Source: Leptolyngbyaceae cyanobacterium CSU_1_3 (GTDB lineage Bacteria > Cyanobacteriota > Cyanobacteriia > Leptolyngbyales > Leptolyngbyaceae). From it: a DNA stretch of 44,176 nt. Shown one piece after another: positions 6,401-15,091 of the stretch; position 1 is the first letter of the stretch, and every line of letters begins with the position of its first letter. Location: positions 1 through 44,176 of the forward strand of contig JAAUOZ010000020.1 of assembly GCA_012034655.1 (NCBI GenBank), in the 5' to 3' direction. The notes beneath the pieces are model-generated. The model was not told the DNA's origin, did no database searches, and saw only the letters and a program-made list of their open reading frames with translations. The position numbers were made by a program, and so were the translations under genes.

Positions 6401-9041
6401 ATGCTCCAATCTTTGTTACGGTCTCGTAAATTTTCTCTGCGCCTGATTTTAGTCGTGCCGTTTGTTTTGCAGACGGCTGCTGTTGTGAGTCTTACAGGAT
6501 GGATTTCCTTACACAACGGTCAAAAAGAAATTAACGATCTATCAAGCGAACTTCAGAGCAAAACCACTCGCAAAGTCACTCGCTATCTCGATTCATATTT
6601 ACTGGTTCCCCATCAGATTAACCAAACCAATCTGGCTGCAATCAATCTGAAATTAGTGAACCCCGCAGATCTGAGAACCACGGGGCAGTTTTTCTGGAAG
6701 CAGATGCAAATCTTCAACGTGGGCTGCATCAATTTTGGTAAGGTGCAGGGCGAGTTTGTGGGTGTTGAACGACGCAACAATGGCGAATTTTTATACCACG
6801 AAATTTTAAGAGCATCCCCTAACAAAACATCGGTGTATAGGGTCGATCTCCAGGGGCGACGGGCAAGCCTCAAGAATGTTTTGACCCAGCAGACCGGGGT
6901 GCAGACAGAGACGTGGTTTATGGATGCGATGCGATCGGGTCGCCCGGTTTGGAGTCGCATTTACCAGTGGCAAAGCAAACCAGACCTACTTTCGATTTCT
7001 TCAAGTTACCCGGTTTATGACGATTCCCAAAAACTCTTGGGTGTGATTGGCGTAAACTTGATTTTGTCGCAAGTGGGCGATTTTTTACGAAGTCTGAAAA
7101 CTAGCCCCTCTGGTCAGACCTTTATTGTAGAGCGAGATGGATTGTTGGTCGCTAGTTCTACCGCTCAATTGCCCTTTGAGCTCGTCGCAGGACAGGCCCA
7201 AAGAATCAAGGCTAGCCAGAGTTCGGAGGGGGTGATGCGATCGACGCTACAACACTTAAATCAACACTTTGGCACGCTGCACAAAATCCAAAATGCTCAG
7301 CAGCTTAATTTTCATCTATCTGGTGTCAAGCAGTTTGTCAGTGTGACCCCCTGGAAAGATCAGTATGGCTTAGATTGGCTGATTGTGGTGGTGGTTCCTG
7401 AATCTGACTTTACAGAAGAAACTTATCAAAATATACGACTTACAATCTTGTTATGCCTGATGGCTCTAGGGGGAGCATCCACGATCGGGATTGCCACTTC
7501 TACCATGTTAGTGCAGCCAATTTTGAGAATGGTAAACACTGCAAATGCTCTATCGGCTGGAGACTGGCAACAGCAGGTTAGCGAATCTCGCATTAGTGAA
7601 ATATCACTGCTGGCAACGGCGCTCAACCGTATGGCAGGCCAACTCCAATCGTCATTCACAACTCTGATCTATACAGCGTCTCATGATTCATTAACAGGAT
7701 TACTGAGTCGCAATTCGTTTCAGCAAAAACTTCAAGAAGCAATTCTTCACTATCAAGAAAGTAACCAGGCTACTCTTCAATCATCCCATAGCAATCTCTT
7801 TGCTGTTTTATTTTTAGACTTAGATCATTTCAAGTTTGTGAATGATAGCCTGGGGCACATGGTGGGCGATCAATTGCTGGTTTCAGTGGCTCGGCGATTA
7901 AGCTTATGTTTAAGATCGATCGATGTGATTGGTCGTTTTGGCGGCGACGAGTTTATTATCTTGCTCAATCATGTTGCTAATATTACCGATGTCACGAGAG
8001 TGTCCGATCGGATTCTCGCAGAGTTTCAGCAGCCCTTTAACATTTTGGGCAACGAGATTTTTTATTGGCGTGAGCATTGGTATTGTACTCAGCACGATCG
8101 AGGTTCGCCGCTCTGAAAGTTTTTTGCGAAATGCTGACATTGCCCTTCATCATGCCAAGCTCAACGGCAAAGCCAGCTACGAAATTTTCAACGCAGAAAT
8201 GCATACGCGAGCCGTTGAGCGGTTGCAGCTAGAAACAGATTTGAGACGAGCGATCGAACGCGAAGAGTTTGAAGTATGTTACCAGCCGATCGTTCATTTA
8301 GAAACACGTCGCGTGAGCGGATTTGAAGCTCTGGTGCGCTGGAATCATCCGACGCAGGGGCAGGTGTCGCCTGCAAAATTTATCCCGATTGCCGAAGAGA
8401 CGGGGTTGATTGTGAAACTGGGTAGTTGGGTGCTGCGCCAGGCTTGCGCTCAAATGTGGAGTTGGCAGCAGCAGTTTTCTTGCTGTCACTCGATGGTGAT
8501 CAGCGTCAATTTATCGGGCAGGCAGTTTTTGCAAATTGACTTGCTAGAGCAAATCGAGCGCATTCTCTCAGACACTCACCTCCCTCCTCAGAGCTTAAAG
8601 CTAGAAATTACCGAATCAGTTTTTATGCTTCGTGGAGAAGTCACACAGGCAAAAGTCAAGTGCATCAAAGAATTAGGCATTCAGATTAGCGTTGACGATT
8701 TTGGTACAGGCTACTCTTCGCTGAGTTACCTGCATCGCTTTCCCGCCGACACGCTCAAAATCGATAGCTCATTTATTTATCAGCTTGCAGTCAATCCAGA
8801 AAATCTAGCGATCGTGGAAGCGATCGTGGTTCTGGCCCACAAGCTCGGCATGGATGTAATTGCCGAAGGTGTTGAAACGAACGAACAGCTTGAGCAATTG
8901 CGAGCCATTCACTGTGAACAGGTTCAGGGTTATCTTTTTTCTCCGCCCCTCTCCGCCGACGAGTCCACCAAACTTCTCCAGACCCGATCGTCGTGCGGCG
9001 TTGGCGACCAACCCTGGGGGTTTCGCTCCACAAATTTTTAG
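6401..9041 (+). CDS. Membrane dCache-HAMP-GGDEF-EAL c-di-GMP enzyme, frame broken once
   Basis: A bifunctional c-di-GMP protein of about 879 residues once a frame break is repaired. Residues ~13-35 form a first membrane segment. A periplasmic double-Cache sensor (~45-335) follows, then a second membrane segment (~345-370) and a HAMP linker. The GGDEF domain carries the intact motif at 514-518 and an inhibitory I-site RSID five residues before it. The EAL domain has EALVRWNH, EITES, DDFGTGYSS, KIDSSFI and AEGVET, so both cyclase and phosphodiesterase sites look intact. The frame changes in the T6 run at 8058-8063: with five Ts the protein reads NEIFIGVSIGIVL, the normal end of a GGDEF domain. 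The ligand sensed by Cache is unknown. It probably controls motility or matrix formation. Confidence 0.88.
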
Positions 9042-9065
9042 CAAAAACTTCGGCGGAATAATTGA

Positions 9066-9100
9066 TAAGGAGGGTGAGCAGAGTCGAAACCTGGCATCTA
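9066..9100. repeat. Dispersed repeat, family A (right half only)
   Basis: GGAGGGTGAGCAGAGTCGAA followed by ACCTGGCATCTAG matches the right half of the family A palindrome. Confidence 0.5.
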
Positions 9101-9228
9101 GTTGGCTTTAATTTCACCCCGCTATCGAACAAAATTGTATTCGATCTAACAGAATCCAAAATTTGAGTTAAATTGTGATAGCTCCTCAGAACGAATAACC
9201 CATACATCTATCTGAAGGTGGAAACACA

Positions 9229-9678
9229 ATGAAATTAAGAGTACTTGGCTTAGTTGCAGGTTTGGCGTTTGCGATCGGGCTGACCGCCTGCACCGCAGAG
9301 GAACAAGCCACGCCCGAAAGCCCTGCTGCTTCCCCTGCGGCCAATACCAAGCCTGCCGATGCCATGAAGAAAGCAGGTGATGCTGCCAAAGATAAAGCCG
9401 CTACGATGAAAGACAAAGCGGGCGAAGCTGCGGGTAAAGCAGAAGAAGCCGCCAAGCAAGCGGGTGATGCCGCAAACAAGGCAGGAGAAGCCGCCAAGCA
9501 AGCGGGTGATGCTGTCAAAAATACCACTGGCGAAACAATGCAGAAGGCAGGAGAGGCGGCCAAGCAAGCAGGTGAGTCTGCCAAACAAGCAGGTGAGTCT
9601 GCCAAACAAGCAGGTGACGCTGCGAAGGATGCCGCAGGAGATGCTATGAAGAAGCCTGCTGAGTCTGAGAAAAAGTAG
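9229..9678 (+). CDS. Lipoprotein with Ala/Lys-rich LEA-like repeats
   Basis: A 149-residue exported lipoprotein. Residues 1-21 are a signal peptide ending in the lipobox LTAC, so Cys21 should be lipidated. After an Ala/Pro/Ser spacer, residues ~42-140 consist of repeats built on EAAKQAGDAANKAGEAAK, rich in Ala, Lys, Gly, Glu and Asp with 7- or 11-residue periodicity. They should form a long amphipathic helix. This composition resembles group 3 LEA and YtjA/CsbD-like stress proteins, which protect membranes or proteins during desiccation or osmotic stress. That role is inferred from composition only. The ATG is preceded by AAGGTGG at 9215-9221. The repeat DNA is internally duplicated (GAGTCTGCCAAACAAGCAGGT twice), so copy number may vary among strains. 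Confidence 0.75.
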   Translation: MKLRVLGLVAGLAFAIGLTACTAEEQATPESPAASPAANTKPADAMKKAGDAAKDKAATMKDKAGEAAGKAEEAAKQAGDAANKAGEAAKQAGDAVKNTTGETMQKAGEAAKQAGESAKQAGESAKQAGDAAKDAAGDAMKKPAESEKK

Positions 9679-9819
9679 CACTACTGAGATCTTGCGCCCG
9701 ACTCAAGGATGCCTCAAGCCCGATCGAAATCCAAGTTTCGAGCTAAGAGCAAAAGTGCTCTCTAAAGGAATCAGTTCTGGGCGGTGATTGCCAGAGGGGC
9801 AAGATCTCAGACTACACAA

Positions 9820-9855
9820 AGTAGGACTACCTATAAAAGTAGGACTACATATAAA
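9820..9855. repeat. 18-bp tandem duplication (AGTAGGACTAC...)
   Basis: Two adjacent 18-base units, AGTAGGACTACCTATAAA and AGTAGGACTACATATAAA, differ at one base. Confidence 0.75.
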
Positions 9856-9950
9856 TGAAAGGATCGGCAGAAGACACCTTTTGCTTCTGTCGATCGCTTT
9901 CAATCATTCAATAAGCCTGCCTCAACTCTTAGATATGAATTGCCCTCATC

Positions 9951-9994
9951 CCCAACCTTTCGACCTTGGGGAAAGGGCTAAGGTGAGGGCAAAT
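9951..9994. repeat. Dispersed palindromic repeat, family B
   Basis: TTGCCCTCATCCCCAACCTT is followed by its approximate complement (AAGGGCTAAGGTGAGGGCAA). It is a small member of the CCCTCACCC...GGTGAGGG family. Other copies lie near 13268, 16480, 26958, 36296 and 40607. Confidence 0.6.
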
Positions 9995-10056
9995 CTGACG
10001 GTTCATACCTTTATTCGACAACGCTAGTAGGAAGACAGAATTATTTGTAAGATGCA

Positions 10057-10115
10057 TTTCGACTGCGCTCAATGCTCAAAGTCTCCCCAAAATGGAGGGT
10101 TGAGCGCAGTCGAAA
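10057..10115. repeat. Dispersed palindromic repeat, family A (best copy, 15-bp arms)
   Basis: TTTCGACTGCGCTCA (10057-10071) and TGAGCGCAGTCGAAA (10101-10115) are exact reverse complements with a 29-base spacer that itself contains CCCC/GGAGGG. It can form a strong hairpin in either strand. Confidence 0.8.
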
Positions 10116-10163
10116 CCCGGTATCTAGTAGGCTTGAATTCTACCCTGCTACCTATCTCGGCAT

Positions 10164-11594
10164 TTACGAAACTTTGGTCAGCGCTGGTAGGGCACTGGTT
10201 GGTAAAGCACTGGTTGGTAAAGCACTGGTTGGTAAAGCACTGGTTCGCGAGGCGTAACTGGATTGTCCTACCATCACCAGCATTTCATGGGCGATCGATT
10301 GTGCCAACGCCCGGCGATATAAATCACTCAACTGTGCTGCCACACCCGACCAGCTAAAGTTTCGTTGCACCCGCTCAGAGGCCTGTCGTCGCAGCTTTCT
10401 GGCCCAAAGATCGTTCCTGAGCACTCGCTCAATGGCTTTAGCAAATGCCTCTACATCCTGCGGTGGCACGAGTAGACCCGTTTCTTCAGGGATGATTGAG
10501 AACTTCAAGCCACCCACCGCCGACGCAACTACCGGAGTGCCACAGGCCATGGCTTCGATGGCGACCAACCCAAACGGTTCATAGTGACTGGGAATCACAC
10601 AAACATCGGCTGCTGTGTAGTAGAGTGGCAAGCGATCGTGCCCGACCCGTCCTGCAAAAATGGTCTGTTTAGACAACCCTAATTCTTCAACGATCGCTTC
10701 AATTCTCAGTCGTTCTTGCCCGTCAGATTGGGTAGGGTCGCTACCCCCGACAATGACCAACTTAAGATTGGCATTCTCTTTGAGTTGACCACATGCACGA
10801 ACTAGCGTTTCAATGCCTTTCCGTTGATCAAAGCGCCCAACATAGAGAACAATTTGATCGTGAGGCTGGAAGCCAAGATGCGATCGGGCTGCCATTTTGG
10901 GAATTGCCTGAAAGGTTTCGATGTCAGTTCCACAGGGAATCACTTCAATATGACCCAGGTGAGAAACCAGACTGCGTAATGATTCCTGCTCTTGAGGGCT
11001 GGTTGCAACAATACAATTTGCTTGTTCTAAAATTTGCTGCTCAACTTGCAGACGAGTGTGCCCGATCGCCGGGCAATTCTGGACTGCCTGATATTTAATT
11101 GCACCCAGCGAATGATAAGTATGAATCAACTGCACATTATGAGTTTTTTTCACCTCTAGACCCACCCACGCAGACATCCAGTAGTTGGTGTGAATCAACG
11201 GGTAGTTATATTGCGCCTGATACTTTTGAAAAGCTTCGACAAAGGCAGGCATATGCTCAAATAATTGATCGCGAGGCACAAATTCCTGCGGCCCAGCTAT
11301 CAGACGAATGGTTCGGCAGTGGGGAGAATGTTGCACGATCGTGGCATCGTCTACCCGTACTTTGCGGGTAAACATATCCACCTGCCAACCCAATTTTGCT
11401 AGTGCCTCACCCACTTGACGCACATATACATTTTGCCCACCAGCTTCTTCTTTACCAATCTCCGCCGCCGGATCGCCGTGCTCTGAAATGAGTGCGATCG
11501 CCTGTCGGTTGGGCATTGTGGGGCGAGTCGAGACGTAGGGTAATTTTGGGGACGTTGAATCTGCTGCACCGGAGTTTCTGCTCAGAAGTACCAT
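10164..11594 (-). CDS. GT4-family glycosyltransferase (SPS/MshA-like)
   Basis: A GT-B fold retaining glycosyltransferase of family GT4. It has the N-terminal donor/acceptor signature EEAGGQNVYVRQ, typical of sucrose-phosphate-synthase/MshA-like enzymes, the VGRFDQRKG loop that starts the C-terminal Rossmann domain, and the E-x7-E motif EPFGLVAIE with GTPVVAS behind it. Sugar donor and acceptor cannot be read from sequence. A GAGGT ribosome site sits eight bases before the ATG at 11594, supporting this start although family homology begins ~27 residues in (MPNRQAIALISEHGDP). The last ~25 residues (four TSALP units) are not family sequence; they come from a 15-bp tandem repeat at 10187-10252. 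A second GT4 gene lies 136 bases upstream on the same strand. Confidence 0.88.
   Translation of the reverse strand: MVLLSRNSGAADSTSPKLPYVSTRPTMPNRQAIALISEHGDPAAEIGKEEAGGQNVYVRQVGEALAKLGWQVDMFTRKVRVDDATIVQHSPHCRTIRLIAGPQEFVPRDQLFEHMPAFVEAFQKYQAQYNYPLIHTNYWMSAWVGLEVKKTHNVQLIHTYHSLGAIKYQAVQNCPAIGHTRLQVEQQILEQANCIVATSPQEQESLRSLVSHLGHIEVIPCGTDIETFQAIPKMAARSHLGFQPHDQIVLYVGRFDQRKGIETLVRACGQLKENANLKLVIVGGSDPTQSDGQERLRIEAIVEELGLSKQTIFAGRVGHDRLPLYYTAADVCVIPSHYEPFGLVAIEAMACGTPVVASAVGGLKFSIIPEETGLLVPPQDVEAFAKAIERVLRNDLWARKLRRQASERVQRNFSWSGVAAQLSDLYRRALAQSIAHEMLVMVGQSSYASRTSALPTSALPTSALPTSALPALTKVS
10187..10252. repeat. 15-bp in-frame tandem repeat encoding the SALPT tail
   Basis: About four copies of GCACTGGTTGGTAAA (the last diverged) form the 3' end of the glycosyltransferase gene. 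Because 15 bases is five codons, copy-number change keeps frame and only lengthens or shortens the tail. Confidence 0.8.
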
Positions 11595-11646
11595 TGCTTT
11601 TACCTCATGATTAAATGGTCATCAGTTGCAGTTCACTGATATCTGT

Positions 11647-11744
11647 GGTGGGGTGTTTTCTCTAACCCCACCCCTGAAAACTAATGACCAAAGGACGTGT
11701 GATCACAATTGACTTACAACTGATTCACAATTAATTGTGATCAC
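11647..11744. terminator. Two hairpins between the glycosyltransferase genes
   Basis: GTGATCACAATT (11699-11710) and AATTGTGATCAC (11733-11744) pair perfectly over 12 bp and include the stop of the upstream gene. GGTGGGGT (11647-11654) pairs with ACCCCACC (11665-11672). No T-tract follows, so they may be processing or attenuation elements. Confidence 0.45.
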
Positions 11745-12813
11745 TGGTTGCCAACAAGCTGGCCAAACGATCGCTCAGGCTAAAGCGCTTGCCAAGCACA
11801 TGGCGATAAGCTGCTTCATAGCCATCGGTCATTTTCTGGACGCTAAACTTGTCTATAACATGCTGACGACAAGCCCGACGATCGATCGTCTCAATCTGAC
11901 TCAATGCTTCAATACAATCGTCAACGGTGTTGCACAAAAAGCCTGACTTGCCGTGGGCAATGACTTCTGGGGCAGATCCCAGGCTCATTCCAATCACCGG
12001 AGTTCCAGAGGCCATCGACTCGACCATCACCAGCCCAAACGGCTCTCGCCAGGTGATAGGAAACAAAGTTGCGACCGCATTGCCCATCAACGTGTTTTTC
12101 TGAACGTGATTGGCTTCACCTAAATACTCAATTTGCTGCCCATCAATATGGGGTCTGAGTTGTGTTTCGTAGAATTCTCGATCGACCACATCGATTTTTC
12201 CGGCCATTTTCAGCTTCCAGCCGGTGCGCTTGGCAATCTCGATCGCCAGATGGGGCCCCTTTTCGGGAGACAGCCGACCCAAAAATGCCAGATAGGGCGG
12301 CTCACCCGGTTGGGCATAAAACTTGTAGCTATCAACATCAATGCCGTTATAAACGGTCGAAATGCAGTTTAGCCCCAGCTTTGGCTCTCGTTGAGCGTCA
12401 GAAATGCTCACGTAGGGTTGACGACGGGCATGGGTGAACATCTTCTCGTTGTCAGGAGTAAATACGCCATGTAGCGTATGAACCGTAGGCGTTTTCACAA
12501 AAGGTGCGTAGGGCAATGCCGAACACCCCATATGGGAGTGTATGATGTCAAAGTCTTGGGCTTGCTGATAAACCTGACTGAGTTGCAGCATTTCATAAAT
12601 CTGATACTCCTTCACGGTTGGGTCAAGCCGCAGTGCACGGGCGTGAACTGATTCTAGCTTTGCTAGACTAATCGAGTCACCAGATGCAAACAGCGTAACT
12701 TCGTGCCCACGCCTCACCAGTTCATCCGTCAACAAGCTTACCACTAATTCGATCCCGCCATAGGCAGGGGGGGGAACTCGCTCCCACAAAGGGGCAATCT
12801 GAGCAATCCGCAT
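11731..12813 (-). CDS. GT4-family glycosyltransferase
   Basis: A 360-residue GT4 retaining glycosyltransferase. It starts MRIAQIAPLWERVPPPAYGG, the classic Gly-rich N-terminal loop of this family. It carries the acceptor-side HSHMGCSALPYA and HTLHG, then FLGRLSPEKGPHLAI at the start of the nucleotide-sugar domain, the E-x7-E motif EPFGLVMVE and SGTPVIGM. It resembles cyanobacterial enzymes that glucosylate small molecules such as tetrahydropterins, as well as generic polysaccharide enzymes, and no substrate is assigned. The start is firm: TAGGAGG lies six bases before ATG. It is co-directional with the next GT4 gene, so the two may act in one glycan or glycoside pathway. Confidence 0.88.
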   Translation of the reverse strand: MRIAQIAPLWERVPPPAYGGIELVVSLLTDELVRRGHEVTLFASGDSISLAKLESVHARALRLDPTVKEYQIYEMLQLSQVYQQAQDFDIIHSHMGCSALPYAPFVKTPTVHTLHGVFTPDNEKMFTHARRQPYVSISDAQREPKLGLNCISTVYNGIDVDSYKFYAQPGEPPYLAFLGRLSPEKGPHLAIEIAKRTGWKLKMAGKIDVVDREFYETQLRPHIDGQQIEYLGEANHVQKNTLMGNAVATLFPITWREPFGLVMVESMASGTPVIGMSLGSAPEVIAHGKSGFLCNTVDDCIEALSQIETIDRRACRQHVIDKFSVQKMTDGYEAAYRHVLGKRFSLSDRLASLLATSDHN

Positions 12814-13528
12814 ACAAACCTCCTACAAAATCAAACCGGTGTTTAGAATCCTCTCCACGAGTTACGGAGTGTCTTCAAGCTGAGTTTGCTTGAGATAAGT
12901 CAGATTTAATTGAAATTTGAATTTCTGCCAAGTCGGGCATTTCGACTTGACAAAATCAGAAAAGTTCCTCTTGCTACAAATGTGGTACGAGAATGCTACA
13001 GACTTTAATCAGAAAAAATACTGATTCTTCTAAACCGACCTAGAGACTCGAAACTCAGTCAGTAAAACGAATGATCTGCTCACAAATATATGCGTCTATA
13101 ACGCTAAAGAAGAATGGGCTTGGCAATGAATCAGACAAGACCAGCGAAGGTAGGGGTATTACGACATACACAGGTTGCGATCGACTTCTAAAAACCGTTG
13201 TGATTTACTACAAAGCTTATTTTTTGTATACAAAAGAATTTTTCATTTACTCAAAATTTCATCTTTAGGGGAGGGTCAATTTCTCCTCTCAATCCTCTAA
13301 TCTCTTCTCCCAAAACGCGAGAAGGGGGGAACCAGATCAAAGTCTTTCTCCCAGAGCGGGAGAGGAGTTTAGGGTGAGGGCTGTAAAAGTAGTCTGCCAA
13401 GAATAGACAGATCGAAAAGGGGAGAGGTTATTTTTATCCTCAAGCAAATCTTGACAGACCACTAGCTAGAGCAGCGAAGAATAAGCCGTGAATAGAGCAC
13501 CCAAAACGGCTCAGACACCAATGGTTGG
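12814..13528. other. Intergenic region with a family B repeat
   Basis: A 715-base region. The part next to 12813 should hold the promoter of the glycosyltransferase pair. A 65-codon frame at 13071-13268 has no ribosome site and no recognisable features, so it is not called. A family B palindromic repeat occupies ~13268-13384. CTTGACAGACCACTAG at ~13450 recurs near 32909. Confidence 0.6.
13268..13384. repeat. Dispersed palindromic repeat, family B
   Basis: CTCTTCTCCCAAAACGCGAG followed by AAGGGGGGAACCAGATC, then TCTCCCAGAGCGGGAGAGGAG and AGGGTGAGGG. It is a compound palindrome of the family seen near 16480 and 36296. Confidence 0.65.
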
Positions 13529-14092
13529 CTACACCTCCACCTGCAATTCAGGTCGGGTCGAGACGGGGTTTGCTAAGTTCCAGACATTTGGAGAAGCCTT
13601 GAGAGCTGCCTCATAGATTTGCTGAAATTGCTCAGGGGTTGCGTTCCCCTTCACGGTTAATATCCAGTGTAGATCTTGATAACCTGGAAAAACGGTTGCA
13701 TCAAGCTGAAAGAATCCGCGCAAGTTCAATTGCCCCGTGCTTGTGATTTCTAGTTTTTCTAGCGCAATGCTATGCATAGAACAGAGCGAGACAAAGGTTG
13801 CAATCAGGCAAGCATTCAAAGCCGAGAGCAAAACTTCCTGTGGGTTCGGTCCTAGGTTTGTCCCGCCTAATTCTTCAGGCTCGTCGATCGTTAATGTAAA
13901 GTCGCGATCGTAGGATTGCCCCGCCCACTCTAGGGACTTGACGCGAGTTACAGAGCGAACGCCATTGACCCACGATGTAGTTGCTTGAAATGCAAGCTGA
14001 CCTTGATTGGCATCTTCGACAACGGCTGCTAACAGTTCTTGCACTTCACTAGTCGCGATGCCGTTGATAGTTTGAATCTGTTGTGTAGTCAT
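13529..14092 (-). CDS. OsmC/Ohr-family protein
   Basis: A 187-residue OsmC-like protein, a family of thiol-dependent organic hydroperoxide reductases. The GGTNLGPNPQEVLLSALNAC segment and the downstream SLCSMH (second Cys) match the family pattern, in which two Cys on the central helices form the redox site. The start is supported by AGGAG seven to eight bases before the ATG at 14092. It is the last gene of a three-gene run after a diiron protein (58 bases upstream) and a homocysteine-methyltransferase homologue. The set suggests handling of an oxidised or thiolated small molecule; the substrate is not known. Confidence 0.85.
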   Translation of the reverse strand: MTTQQIQTINGIATSEVQELLAAVVEDANQGQLAFQATTSWVNGVRSVTRVKSLEWAGQSYDRDFTLTIDEPEELGGTNLGPNPQEVLLSALNACLIATFVSLCSMHSIALEKLEITSTGQLNLRGFFQLDATVFPGYQDLHWILTVKGNATPEQFQQIYEAALKASPNVWNLANPVSTRPELQVEV

Positions 14093-14149
14093 GATTGAAC
14101 TCCTGATTGATGATCAAAATTGGGTTGTTTTTCTAGTTGCGGGTCATGT

Positions 14150-15079
14150 TCAGATAAAGGTGTTTGCAATCGCAGCAATTCGAGCAAAACCATTAGCACT
14201 CAAGGCCTGCACCGTTTGGGCAAAGTTAGGATGCATCATTCCAGAACTCAGAAAGGTTCTCTGGTAAGACCATTCCTGAGTTTGTTGAATTTCCTCACGC
14301 TCGGTGGTTGTTAAGCTCCGCTTGATTGCCCGCTCAAGGCTGGCAAGGTCAAGCTGGACTTGAGTTTTTAATCCTGTGCTGAGGTATTGAATGATAGTGA
14401 TGTAGTCTGCGATCGCCAATTCAATCGCTGCTGCATCTAGTCTTTGGGCCATCTCCTGCACCATGAGTGTATCTAAACGAGCGTGCTGAGCTTCTTCCTG
14501 CCAGTGATGTTTTAGTAGGCTACAAAACTGGGGATCGAGTGATTTGTTTGCCTGATTGTGCACACTATCGAGAAAGTGGCGCTGTGTCATCCACTCAATG
14601 TGAAGTGTGACGAATGCTACTCCAAGGGGGCTGTGCTGCAAGACAAAATCCGCGATCGCTTGCGGTGGCCCAATGACCTCGCAAGAATGCCCAAACCTGT
14701 TTGTAAAGGCGGCTGCAAATTGACGAAACAGGTGAATGTGCTTGCTCTCTTCCTCCGCAAACCCCAGGTAAGCTTGAGTTGCCTCAATATCAGCACAACC
14801 CAGAGATTGGGCATAGTTCATCACTAGAGGCAAAATAAACTCCTCGACTAACCCAAAGAGATGCAGGTAGCTATTGGCGCGAATGTGATTTAGGGTTAGC
14901 TGCTCATTGGGGGTTAAGCCAGCGATCGCTTGGGTATGAGCAAGGGCTTCTGGCAAAAAGGGTTTGTTGAAGTCCAAGGGCTTGTCGTCATTGATCAGAT
15001 CTTGGACTTGCCATGTGATTTTTGCTGCATCGCGCAGAATTGATGCATAGTTATATTTGGGTAGGGCAATTGTTGTCAT
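14150..15079 (-). CDS. AurF-like diiron protein (ferritin-like fold)
   Basis: A 309-residue all-helical protein with spaced carboxylate/His motifs of a diiron centre: FGLVEEFILP, GFAEEESKHIHLF, LHIEWMTQRHF and HWQEEAQHA. The layout is that of the AurF/p-aminobenzoate N-oxygenase-like ferritin superfamily, which uses O2 for N-oxygenation or hydroxylation. The substrate is unknown. AGGAGC lies before the ATG at 15079, and the stop of the preceding methyltransferase is 12 bases away, so the genes are translationally close and certainly one operon. It could instead be a non-enzymatic ferritin-like protein, but four helices with E/E-x-x-H pairs argue for O2 chemistry. Confidence 0.75.
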   Translation of the reverse strand: MTTIALPKYNYASILRDAAKITWQVQDLINDDKPLDFNKPFLPEALAHTQAIAGLTPNEQLTLNHIRANSYLHLFGLVEEFILPLVMNYAQSLGCADIEATQAYLGFAEEESKHIHLFRQFAAAFTNRFGHSCEVIGPPQAIADFVLQHSPLGVAFVTLHIEWMTQRHFLDSVHNQANKSLDPQFCSLLKHHWQEEAQHARLDTLMVQEMAQRLDAAAIELAIADYITIIQYLSTGLKTQVQLDLASLERAIKRSLTTTEREEIQQTQEWSYQRTFLSSGMMHPNFAQTVQALSANGFARIAAIANTFI

Positions 15080-15091
15080 AATAAGCTCCTA

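Larger units (their letters stand above)
9679..10163. other. Repeat-filled convergent intergenic region
   Basis: A 485-base gap between convergent genes. It contains an 18-bp tandem repeat (9820-9855), a family B palindromic repeat (9951-9994) and the best family A palindrome (10057-10115). No supported gene is seen. Confidence 0.7.

Noticed and set aside
7929..8060. Independent start of an EAL protein at 7929
   Set aside because: That stretch is antisense-like filler in the wrong frame; EAL homology begins only after the T6 run.
9186..9681. Long open frames antisense to the Ala/Lys-repeat lipoprotein
   Set aside because: They mirror the repeat composition; the forward frame has a ribosome site, signal peptide and lipobox.
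13071..13268. 65-codon open frame in the 12.8-13.5 kb gap
   Set aside because: No ribosome site, no recognisable features, and it runs into a family B repeat.
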